Below are positions 52,135-60,167 of a stretch of 64,000 bases of DNA, piece after piece; within the stretch, counting starts at the first letter, position 1, and each line of letters starts with the position of its first letter. The position numbers and the translations under genes are program-made. The notes beneath the pieces were generated by a model. It saw only the letters and a list, made by a program, of their open reading frames with translations, was not told the DNA's origin and did not search any database. The DNA comes from Streptomyces wuyuanensis (GTDB lineage Bacteria > Actinomycetota > Actinomycetes > Streptomycetales > Streptomycetaceae), in contig NZ_FNHI01000025.1 of the NCBI RefSeq assembly GCF_900103455.1, positions 1 to 64,000 of the forward strand, written 5' to 3'.

Positions 52135-53439
52135 ATGAAGCTTCCTGCCCGAATAGCCGCCCCGGTCACCGCACTTGCCCTGGCGGGGCTGACCGCCACC
52201 GGCTGTGCCCCACAGACGTCCGACACCGGCGCCCGGACCGACGACAAGAGCGGCACGCTCCGCGTCTGGCTGTTCCAGGAGGTCAACAACAAGCCGAAGG
52301 AGCAGGTCGTCGAGGAGGCCGTCGCGTCGTTCCGGGCCGAGCACAAGGAGGCCGACGTGAAGGTCGAGTACATCCCCGTCGACACCCGCGCTCAGCGGAT
52401 CAAGGCGGCCTTCAACGACCCCGGGAGCGCGCCGGACCTGATCGAGTACGGCAACACGGACACGGCCGGCTACGTCAAGGACGGCGGACTCGCCGACATC
52501 ACCGAGGAGTTCGGGGCCTGGGCGGAGGCCAAGGACGCCGACCCGACCGCGAGGGAGTCGGTGACGGTGGACGGCAAGGTGTACGGTGCCCCGTTCTTCG
52601 TCGGCGTCCGCGCCCTGTACTACCGCACGGACGTGTTCGAGGAACTCGGCATCCGGCCGCCCAAGACCCAGGCCGAACTCGTCTCCACGGCGAAGAAGGT
52701 GCGCAAGGCGCGGCCCGGGCTGTACGGGCTCGCCGTCGGCGGCGCGTACACCTACGGCGCCATGCCGTTCCTCTGGGCGAACGGCGGTGAGCTGGCGACG
52801 GAGAGCGGCGGCACGTACAAGGCGGCCGTCAACAGCCCGCAGGCACTCGAGGGCATCGAGGCGTACACCTCGCTGTTCGGGGACGACAACTGCCCGGCGG
52901 CGAAGTGCGCTTCGATGGGCGGCAACGCCACCGTCACGGCGTTCGCCTCCGGCAAGGCCGCGATGGCGATCGGCGGCGACTTCAGCCACGCGGCGGTCGA
53001 GGCGGGCAAGGTGAAGGGCAGGTACGCGGTCGTTCCCCTGCCCGGCGTCACCGCCGGTTCGATCGCCCCGGCCTTCGCCGGAGGAAACAACATCGGTGTG
53101 CTGAAGAGCAGTTCGCACCGCACGCTCGCGGTGGACCTGATGAAGTCACTGGCCGGCAAGGAGACCCAGGGCAAGCTGTTCGACGCGATGGGCTTCCTGC
53201 CGACGTACACGGACGTCCGGGCGCGTGCGGCGACGAAGGAGCCCTTCGTCAAGCCGTTCATCGACACCCTTGCCGCCGAAACCAAGTTCGTCCCCGCCTC
53301 ACCCGGGTGGGGGCAGATCGACGCCTCGCTCGTCCTGCCGACGATGTTCCAGGAGATCGTCAGCGGCAAGAAGGACGCGGCCACCGCCGCGGACGACGCC
53401 GCGAAGAAGATGGACGCGGCCTTCGCGTCCGCGGGCTGA
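52135..53439 (+). CDS. sugar ABC transporter solute-binding lipoprotein (aminosugar cluster)
   Basis: The 434-residue family 1 binding protein has a signal peptide ending in the lipobox LTATGC. Mature features: TLRVWLFQEVNNKPKEQVVEEAVASF, FFVGVRALYYRTDVFEELGIRPPKT and AAMAIGGDFSHAAVEAGK. ATG 52135 follows GGAGGGG. It is first in a four-gene operon with two permeases and a GH20 hexosaminidase, so the likely ligand is an N-acetylglucosamine-containing oligosaccharide. The ligand is inferred from context. Confidence 0.93.
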   Translation: MKLPARIAAPVTALALAGLTATGCAPQTSDTGARTDDKSGTLRVWLFQEVNNKPKEQVVEEAVASFRAEHKEADVKVEYIPVDTRAQRIKAAFNDPGSAPDLIEYGNTDTAGYVKDGGLADITEEFGAWAEAKDADPTARESVTVDGKVYGAPFFVGVRALYYRTDVFEELGIRPPKTQAELVSTAKKVRKARPGLYGLAVGGAYTYGAMPFLWANGGELATESGGTYKAAVNSPQALEGIEAYTSLFGDDNCPAAKCASMGGNATVTAFASGKAAMAIGGDFSHAAVEAGKVKGRYAVVPLPGVTAGSIAPAFAGGNNIGVLKSSSHRTLAVDLMKSLAGKETQGKLFDAMGFLPTYTDVRARAATKEPFVKPFIDTLAAETKFVPASPGWGQIDASLVLPTMFQEIVSGKKDAATAADDAAKKMDAAFASAG

Positions 53440-53444
53440 TCCCG

Positions 53445-54545
53445 GTGAAGCGCACCGCGTCCGGTCCGCAGACCCCCGAACCCGCCGCCGACCGGGCCGG
53501 CGCCGAGCCGGCGTCCTCGTCCGCGTCCTGCCCCGACCCGTCCGCGTCCGACCCCGAGGGCGGCGGATCGGCGACCGCCCGGGTCCCCGCCCCGCGGCCG
53601 GGCGCCGGACTCGACGCAGGCACGGAGACCGGGCGGGCGGCCGGCCGCAAACCACCGCGTCGCCCGGGGGCCCACGGGGGACGGACCCCGTGGATCTACC
53701 TCGCGCCCGCGCTCGTCGTGCTCGGCGGGCTGCTGGTGTACCCGATCTACCAACTGGGACTCATCTCGTTCCTGGAGTACACCCAGGCCCAGGTCAGCGG
53801 TGGTGAGCCGACGTCCTTCCAGGGCTTCGCCAACTACACGGCCCTGTTCTCCGACGGCCAGTTCTGGCAGGTCCTCCTCGCGACCGTCGTCTTCGCCGCC
53901 ACGTGCGTCCTCGCCACCCTCGCCGTCGGGTGCGCCCTCGCCGTGCTGCTCACGCGCGTCCGCGCCCTGCCGCGGCTCGCGCTGATGCTCGCCGCTCTGG
54001 GCGCGTGGGCGACGCCCGCGGTCACGGGGTCGACCGTCTGGGTGTTCCTCTTCGACCCGGACTTCGGCCCCGTCAACAAGGTGCTCGGGCTCGGCGACTT
54101 CTCCTGGACCTACGGCCGGTACAGCGCCTTCGCCCTCGTCCTCTTCGAAGTCGTCTGGTGCTCGTTCCCGTTCGTGATGGTGACCGTGTACGCGGGCATC
54201 AGGGCGATCCCCTCGGAGGTCCTCGAAGCGGCCTCGCTCGACGGTGCCTCGCAATGGCGCACCTGGCGTTCCGTCACGGCCCCGATGCTCCGCCCGATCC
54301 TGGTCGTGGTGACCATCCAGTCCGTCATCTGGGACTTCAAGGTCTTCACCCAGATCTACGTCATGACGAACGGCGGCGGAATCGCCGGCCAGAATCTCGT
54401 CCTCAACGTCTACGCGTACCAGAAGGCGTTCGCCTCCTCGCAGTACGGCCTCGGATCGGCGATCGGCGTCGTGATGCTGTTGATCCTGCTCGCCGTCACA
54501 CTCGTCTATCTGCGGCTGCTGCGCCGCCAGGGGGAGGAACTGTGA
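53445..54545 (+). CDS. sugar ABC transporter permease, MalF type
   Basis: The 366-residue permease has an N-terminal Pro/Ala/Ser-rich extension of about 75 residues. Spans begin at TPWIYLAPALVVLGGLLVYPIYQLGL, and the EAA loop is EVLEAASLDGASQWRTWRSVTAP. GTG 53445 has a weak ribosome binding site 5 nt after the previous stop, consistent with coupling. No internal start closer to the first span looks better. The third gene overlaps its stop. Confidence 0.92.
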   Translation: MKRTASGPQTPEPAADRAGAEPASSSASCPDPSASDPEGGGSATARVPAPRPGAGLDAGTETGRAAGRKPPRRPGAHGGRTPWIYLAPALVVLGGLLVYPIYQLGLISFLEYTQAQVSGGEPTSFQGFANYTALFSDGQFWQVLLATVVFAATCVLATLAVGCALAVLLTRVRALPRLALMLAALGAWATPAVTGSTVWVFLFDPDFGPVNKVLGLGDFSWTYGRYSAFALVLFEVVWCSFPFVMVTVYAGIRAIPSEVLEAASLDGASQWRTWRSVTAPMLRPILVVVTIQSVIWDFKVFTQIYVMTNGGGIAGQNLVLNVYAYQKAFASSQYGLGSAIGVVMLLILLAVTLVYLRLLRRQGEEL

Positions 54546-55438
54546 GTCCGCAGTCCCAGCGCGTTCCCGCGGCCCGGCGGAGCCCTCTGCACCCGCTCGC
54601 ACGCCGGATCCGCATTCGCCGGCCGTGGCGGCTCGCGGCGGAGGCGACCGCCCTTCTCGTCGCCGCCGCCGTCGCCCTCCCGCTCTACTGGATGGTCCTC
54701 TCCGCCTTCAAACCCGCAGGTGAGATCCAGTCCACCGAGGCACGGCCGTGGACCTTCGCCCCGTCCCTGGACTCGTTCCGCCGCGTCTTCGAACAGCAGG
54801 AATTCGGCCGCTACTTCCTCAACAGCCTCTTCGTCGCCGGAACCGTCGTGATCGCCTCCGCGCTCATCGCGTTTCTCGCCGCGACTGCGGTGACCCGGTT
54901 CCGCTTCCGGTTCCGTACGACCCTGCTCGTCATGTTCCTCGTGGCGCAGATGGTGCCGATCGAGGCGCTGACCATCCCGCTGTTCTTCCTGATGCGGGAC
55001 TTCGGTCAGCTCAACACCCTCGGGGCGCTGATCCTCCCGCACATCGCCTTCTCGCTGCCGTTCGCGATCTGGATGCTGCGCGGCTTCGTCAGGGCGGTGC
55101 CGGAGGCACTGGAGGAGGCCGCGTACATCGACGGCGCGAGCCGCACCCGGTTCCTCTGGCAGATCCTCTTCCCGCTGGTCTTCCCGGGCCTCGTGGCGAC
55201 GAGCGTCTTCTCGTTCATCTCGACCTGGAACGACTTCCTGTTCGCGAAGTCCTTCATCATCAGCGACACCTCGCAGTCCACCCTGCCGATGGCGCTGCTG
55301 GTCTTCTTCAAACCGGACGAGAACGACTGGGGCGGCATCATGGCGGCGTCGACCGTGATGACGATCCCGGTACTCGTCTTCTTCGTACTCGTACAGCGGC
55401 GTCTGGTCTCCGGACTGGGCGGCGCGGTGAAGGACTGA
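54542..55438 (+). CDS. sugar ABC transporter permease, MalG type
   Basis: The 298-residue permease has six likely spans, starting ATALLVAAAVALPLYWMVLSAF. The EAA loop is EALEEAAYIDGASRTRFLWQILFPL, and the ending QRRLVSGLGGAVKD is typical of the family. GTG 54542 overlaps the preceding stop (GTGA). The partner ATPase is not encoded here; a shared MsiK-like ATPase is expected. Confidence 0.94.
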   Translation: MSPQSQRVPAARRSPLHPLARRIRIRRPWRLAAEATALLVAAAVALPLYWMVLSAFKPAGEIQSTEARPWTFAPSLDSFRRVFEQQEFGRYFLNSLFVAGTVVIASALIAFLAATAVTRFRFRFRTTLLVMFLVAQMVPIEALTIPLFFLMRDFGQLNTLGALILPHIAFSLPFAIWMLRGFVRAVPEALEEAAYIDGASRTRFLWQILFPLVFPGLVATSVFSFISTWNDFLFAKSFIISDTSQSTLPMALLVFFKPDENDWGGIMAASTVMTIPVLVFFVLVQRRLVSGLGGAVKD

Positions 55439-55442
55439 GGCC

Positions 55443-57140
55443 ATGAGCGAGCGTTCCCACTTCCCGAATCCCCGGGTGGAACTGATTCCTGCTCCGGTAC
55501 GCGTCTCGGCCTCGCTGCCGGGCGGAGGCACCGGGTACGTCATCGACGCGGAGACCGAGATCGAGGCGCACCCCGGCACCGAGGGGGTCGCGCGCTGGCT
55601 GCGCTCGACCCTCGGCGCGGCCACCGGTTACCCCTTCCCGCCGCACACGGACAACGGGAACCGGGTCCTGCTGCGCATCGTGCCCTCGCTCGCCGATGAA
55701 CTCGGCAGCCCGGAGGCGTACCGCTTCACGGCAGACGGCCTCGTCGTCGCCATCGACGGGGCGAGCGAGGCGGGGGTGTTCTGGGGGGCCCAGACGCTCC
55801 GGCAACTGCTCGGCCCCGACGCCTTCCGCCGTGCTCCCGCGGCCGGGAAGCGCGAGTGGGAGGTGCCCGCCGTCACCGTCCACGACGCGCCGCGCTTCCG
55901 CTGGCGGGGTCTGATGCTCGACGTGGCCCGGCACTTCCGCCCCAAGGACGACGTCCTGCGGATGCTGGACCTGCTCGCGGCCCACAAGCTCAACACGCTC
56001 CACTTCCATCTCACCGACGACCAGGGCTGGCGCATCGAGATCAAGCGTCACCCGCGCCTCACCGAGGTCGGCGCCTGGCGTTCGCGTACGAAGTGGGGGC
56101 ACCGCGCGTCGGAGCTCTGGGACGAGACCCCGCACGGCGGCTACTACACGCAGGACGACATCCGCGAGATCGTCGCGTACGCCGCCGAGCGGCACATCAC
56201 CGTCGTTCCGGAAGTCGACATCCCCGGCCACTCGCAGGCCGCCGTCGCCGCGTACCCGGAACTCGGGAACACCGACGTGGTCGGCACGACGGCCCTCTCC
56301 GTCTGGGACAGCTGGGGCGTCAGCCCGAACGTCCTGGCCCCCACCGAGACCACCCTCCGCTTCTACGAAGGGGTCTTCGAGGAGGTCCTGGAGCTCTTCC
56401 CCGCCGCGGTCTCCCCGTTCGTCCACATCGGCGGCGACGAATGCCCCAAGGACCAGTGGAAGGCGTCCCCGGCCGCCCGTGCCCGTGTCGCGGAGCTGGG
56501 GCTCACCGGAGAGGACGAGCTCCAGTCGTGGTTCATCCGCCACTTCGACCGCTGGCTCGCCGACCGCGGCCGCCGCCTCATCGGCTGGGACGAGATCCTG
56601 GAGGGCGGGACGGCGGAACGGGGCCTGACCCCCGGCGCCGCGGTGTCCTCCTGGCGCGGCTACTCGGGCGGGATCGCCGCCGCCCGCGCCGGCCACGACG
56701 TCGTCATGTGCCCCGAACAGCAGGTCTATCTCGACCACCGGCAGGCCGCCGGCGAGGACGAGCCGATGCCCATCGGGTACGTGCGCACCCTGGAGGACGT
56801 CTTCCGCTTCGAGCCCGTTCCGCCGCAGCTCGCCGGTACGCCCGAGGCCGCTCGCGTCCTCGGCGCCCAGGCAAACGTCTGGACCGAGGTGATGCAGGAC
56901 CGCGCCCGCGTCGACTACCAGGTCTTTCCGCGCCTCGCCGCGTTCGCGGAGACCGCCTGGTCCGCCCTGCCCGCCCCCGCCGACCGGGACTTCGCGGATT
57001 TCGAGCGGCGAATGTCCGTCCACTACGCCCGCCTTGACGCACTCGGCGTCGACTACCGGCCGCCAGGGGGCCCGTTGCCGTGGCAGAGGCGACCGGGTGT
57101 GCTCGGACGCCCGATCGAGGGGGCGCCCCCAAACGTGTGA
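55443..57140 (+). CDS. beta-N-acetylhexosaminidase, GH20
   Basis: The 565-residue glycosidase releases terminal N-acetylglucosamine from chito-oligosaccharides. The GH20b N-domain (about 15-140) is followed by the TIM barrel with RFRWRGLMLDVARHF and HLTDDQGWRIEI. The catalytic pair D332-E333 is in HIGGDEC, used for substrate-assisted catalysis. There is no signal peptide, so it should act in the cytoplasm on imported sugars, consistent with its place 4 nt after the transporter genes. A 16-bp palindrome follows. Confidence 0.95.
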   Translation: MSERSHFPNPRVELIPAPVRVSASLPGGGTGYVIDAETEIEAHPGTEGVARWLRSTLGAATGYPFPPHTDNGNRVLLRIVPSLADELGSPEAYRFTADGLVVAIDGASEAGVFWGAQTLRQLLGPDAFRRAPAAGKREWEVPAVTVHDAPRFRWRGLMLDVARHFRPKDDVLRMLDLLAAHKLNTLHFHLTDDQGWRIEIKRHPRLTEVGAWRSRTKWGHRASELWDETPHGGYYTQDDIREIVAYAAERHITVVPEVDIPGHSQAAVAAYPELGNTDVVGTTALSVWDSWGVSPNVLAPTETTLRFYEGVFEEVLELFPAAVSPFVHIGGDECPKDQWKASPAARARVAELGLTGEDELQSWFIRHFDRWLADRGRRLIGWDEILEGGTAERGLTPGAAVSSWRGYSGGIAAARAGHDVVMCPEQQVYLDHRQAAGEDEPMPIGYVRTLEDVFRFEPVPPQLAGTPEAARVLGAQANVWTEVMQDRARVDYQVFPRLAAFAETAWSALPAPADRDFADFERRMSVHYARLDALGVDYRPPGGPLPWQRRPGVLGRPIEGAPPNV

Positions 57141-57181
57141 GCCCTGCCGCAACGGGGTGTTCCGGATACGGCTCCCTGGGA

Positions 57182-57197
57182 CCGTGGACGTCCACGG
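57182..57197 (+). terminator. palindrome after the hexosaminidase gene
   Basis: CCGTGGACGTCCACGG is a perfect 16-bp palindrome 42 nt after the stop, followed by GGAAAAGTCG. It may be a terminator or a protein site. A second short palindrome, ACGGCA-A-TGCCGT, lies at 57243-57255. Confidence 0.4.
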
Positions 57198-57426
57198 GGA
57201 AAAGTCGTACAAGGAATGCCTTGAACCGGCAATCCGCTTGTGACGGCAATGCCGTAGCAATTCGGGCATTTCCCCTGTCCGGGGAGGTCCGGGACGGATG
57301 CGTGCTTCGTGGACCCCCGCGTCGGACCGCTCGGAAGATGTGCCAGAGTTGCCACGTCCGGGCTGTGAGCACGTACGGTACGGCAACACAGGCGGACAGC
57401 CGGGACACCGGGAAGGGGCAGCTGGG

Positions 57427-58305
57427 TTGACCACGCACGCACCGCAGGCGGCGCAGTCCGTGACGCTGCCGGCCTCGCTCGACGAGGCCGTGGCGGCGCT
57501 CACCGCCATGCCCGCCGCCGTGCCGGTCGCAGGAGGCACGGACCTGATGGCGGCCGTCAACAAGGGCCGGCTCAGGCCCGCCGGCCTCGTCGGCCTCGGC
57601 CGGATCAACGAGATCCGCGGCTGGCAGTACCAGGACGGCCACGCCCTGCTCGGTGCCGGACTCACCCACTCCCGGATGGGCCGGCCCGACTTCGCCGCGC
57701 TCATCCCGGCGCTCGCCGCCTCCGCCCGGGCCGCCGGACCGCCGCAGATCCGCAACGCGGGCACCCTCGGCGGCAACATCGCCACCGCCGCCCCCACCGG
57801 CGACACCCTCCCGGTGCTGGCCGCCCTGGAGGCGGACCTGGTGATCGCCGGACCGGACGGGGCGACCCGCGAGATTCCCGTCTCCCATCTGCTGGCCGGC
57901 CGCGAAATGCTCGGCCCCGCCGAGCTGATCGGTTTCGTGCGCGTGCCGCTCCTGCACGCCCCCCAGGTGTTCCTCAAGGCCACCGGGCGCACCGGGCCGG
58001 GCCGGGCAACGGCGTCCGTCGCCGTCGTCCTCGACCCGGCGCGGCGCGGCGTGCGCTGCGCGGTCGGCGCGATCGCCCCGATGCCACTGCGCCCGCTGGA
58101 GGCGGAGCGCTGGATCGCCTCGCTGATCGACTGGGACGGCGAGCGCGGCCTCGCCCCCGAGGCCCTGGCGGCCTTCGGCGAGTACGTGGCGGCCGCCTGC
58201 ATCCCGGACCAGGAGGGCGACGAGCAGCTGCCGCCCGCGGTCCTGCACCTGCGGCGCGTGGTCGCCGCGCTGGCCCGACGAGCGCTGGGGAGGGCACTGT
58301 CGTGA
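57427..58305 (+). CDS. FAD-binding subunit of a molybdenum hydroxylase (CoxM/XdhB type)
   Basis: The 292-residue flavoprotein subunit has FAD motifs VAGGTDLMAAVN (about 37-48) and IRNAGTLGGNIATAAPTGDT, both well kept. It passes electrons from the Fe-S subunit to its acceptor. The TTG start at 57427 follows GAAGGGG; an upstream frame extends to 57298 without homology. It is first of three genes in M-S-L order and overlaps the FeS gene by 4 nt. Confidence 0.9.
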   Translation: MTTHAPQAAQSVTLPASLDEAVAALTAMPAAVPVAGGTDLMAAVNKGRLRPAGLVGLGRINEIRGWQYQDGHALLGAGLTHSRMGRPDFAALIPALAASARAAGPPQIRNAGTLGGNIATAAPTGDTLPVLAALEADLVIAGPDGATREIPVSHLLAGREMLGPAELIGFVRVPLLHAPQVFLKATGRTGPGRATASVAVVLDPARRGVRCAVGAIAPMPLRPLEAERWIASLIDWDGERGLAPEALAAFGEYVAAACIPDQEGDEQLPPAVLHLRRVVAALARRALGRALS

Positions 58306-60167
58306 GCTCCGAGGAGAACGAGTCCCGGGACACCGCCCCGCACGGCGGCGGCTGGCAGCCGATCCCGCAGGGCGGCGAGTACGACGCCGAGGCCACGGCC
58401 TTCGTCCGGCTGCCGCCCGAGGACATGCTCGACGCACCGCTCGCCGCGCCCGGTCACGGCTACGTGCCCCCGCAGATCCCGCCCGTGAACCCGGACGACC
58501 CGTCCGGCCCGGCGGGCGCGGGCGGCTGGACCGTGCCGCAGCAGGCGTCGGACGCCGACCGGCCGCACCACTGCGCCGCGCCGGGCGCGCAGCAGCCGCA
58601 GAACCCCTACGAGCCGTACGCGGGCCACCAGCCCTACGCCGGCCACGAGCCGTACGCCGGCCCCGGCCCGCAGGGCGGGCAGGGCCCCCGCGACGGCCAT
58701 GAGCCACACGACTCGTACGGCCCGCAGGGCGTCCAGGGCGCTCCGCCGGACCCGCGCGCCGGGCACGAGGCGCGGCCCGACCGCGGCCCGCAGGGCGGGG
58801 ACCCCCGGACCGGCCACGGCGCGGAGGGCCCCCGCGGCCCACAGGGCGGCCACGACCCGCACGCGACGGGCCAGTGGACGTTCCCGGAGGCGGACGAACC
58901 GTCGTCGGGCCGCGCAGAGGCGCCCGCGACGGGAGACCTCACCGGCCAGTGGACCATCCCCGTCGCCCAGGGGGACATCCCGGAGGAATCGGGCGAGTTC
59001 ACGACGTCCGCGCTCGCGTCCCAGTGGGGCGGCCGCACCCCGCCGGCCACCCTGCCGGGCGGCGCGCCCGCCCCGTGGGCCACGATCCCCGACGGCGGCA
59101 CCCCGGCCGAGGGCACCCCCGCGGGCGGCACGCCCGCCGCCGGTACGCCGGTGGCCGGAGCCGGCTACCCCGCCACCCTCCCCGGCGGCGCTCCCGCCCC
59201 CTGGGCGACCGAGGGGTATCCCGCCCACGACGAGCAGGCCGGGTCCACCACCGAGCCCCACGCCGAAGGGCCTTCCGGCGAGCCGCACGGCCCGCGGGAG
59301 GACGAGGCGCACCCGGAAGCCGCGGGCGACGCTCCCGATGCCGCAGCCGACCCGGAGCGGAGCGCCGAGGCGCCTCAGGACGGGCCCCGGGCAGGCCGCG
59401 AGACCGGCCCCGCCGAGGACTCCGACGACCCCGGAGCCACCGGCGCCGGCACGGCCCGGCAGGACCCGGCGGGGACGCCCGATGTCGAAGCCGCAGCCGG
59501 CCCGGACGCGTCCGGTGCCGAGGAAGCCCTCGCCGACGCCCCCGCCGCGGTGAGCGACGAACACCCGCACACCTCGTACGTCCTGCGCGTGAACGGCGGC
59601 GACCGGCCCGTCACCGACGCGTGGATCGGCGAGTCCCTGCTCTACGTGCTGCGCGAGCGCCTCGGCCTCGCGGGCGCCAAGGACGGCTGCTCGCAGGGCG
59701 AGTGCGGCGCCTGCAACGTCCAGGTCGACGGCCGGCTCGTGGCCTCCTGCCTGGTGCCGGCGGCGACCGCGGCCGGGTCCGAGGTCCGTACCGTCGAGGG
59801 CCTGGCCGCCGACGGCGAACCCTCCGACGTCCAGCGAGCCCTCGCCGTGTGCGGAGCCGTCCAGTGCGGTTTCTGCATCCCCGGCATGGCCATGACCGTG
59901 CACGACCTGCTGGAGGGCAACCACGCCCCCACGGAGCTCGAGACCCGCCAGGCCCTCTCCGGCAACCTCTGCCGCTGCTCCGGCTACCGGGGCGTCCTCG
60001 ACGCCGTGCGCGAGGTCGTCGCCGAACGCGAGGCGAGCGCCGCCGCGGCCGCCGAGGCCGGCGACGAGGCCCGCGAAGGGACCCAGGACGGGGCCCGCAT
60101 CCCGCACCAGGCGCCCCCGGGCGGCGGTAGTGTGCAGCCCCACCCGCACGACGGAGGCATGGTGTGA
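58302..60167 (+). CDS. 2Fe-2S subunit of a molybdenum hydroxylase with 420-residue disordered extension
   Basis: The 621-residue protein is about four times the family size (near 160). The C-terminal 200 residues are the normal subunit: plant-type 2Fe-2S cysteines C463, C468, C471 and C483 (CSQGECGAC) and the second cluster C522, C525, C557 and C559 (CGFC and CRC). Residues 1-420 are Gly/Pro/Ala/Glu-rich with internal repeats: PYAGH units at 105-120, GQWTFP and GQWTIP, and ATLPGGAPAPWAT twice (near 249-261 and 291-303). It has no signal peptide. GTG 58302 overlaps the FAD gene stop. The frame is open throughout and codon use stays GC3-rich, so the extension is real coding sequence. Confidence 0.88.
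   Translation: MSSEENESRDTAPHGGGWQPIPQGGEYDAEATAFVRLPPEDMLDAPLAAPGHGYVPPQIPPVNPDDPSGPAGAGGWTVPQQASDADRPHHCAAPGAQQPQNPYEPYAGHQPYAGHEPYAGPGPQGGQGPRDGHEPHDSYGPQGVQGAPPDPRAGHEARPDRGPQGGDPRTGHGAEGPRGPQGGHDPHATGQWTFPEADEPSSGRAEAPATGDLTGQWTIPVAQGDIPEESGEFTTSALASQWGGRTPPATLPGGAPAPWATIPDGGTPAEGTPAGGTPAAGTPVAGAGYPATLPGGAPAPWATEGYPAHDEQAGSTTEPHAEGPSGEPHGPREDEAHPEAAGDAPDAAADPERSAEAPQDGPRAGRETGPAEDSDDPGATGAGTARQDPAGTPDVEAAAGPDASGAEEALADAPAAVSDEHPHTSYVLRVNGGDRPVTDAWIGESLLYVLRERLGLAGAKDGCSQGECGACNVQVDGRLVASCLVPAATAAGSEVRTVEGLAADGEPSDVQRALAVCGAVQCGFCIPGMAMTVHDLLEGNHAPTELETRQALSGNLCRCSGYRGVLDAVREVVAEREASAAAAAEAGDEAREGTQDGARIPHQAPPGGGSVQPHPHDGGMV

Noticed and set aside
55338..60149. A 1603-codon open frame on the minus strand across the hexosaminidase and hydroxylase genes
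   Set aside because: It crosses several well-supported plus-strand genes and intergenic palindromes and encodes Arg/Gly/Val-rich nonsense.
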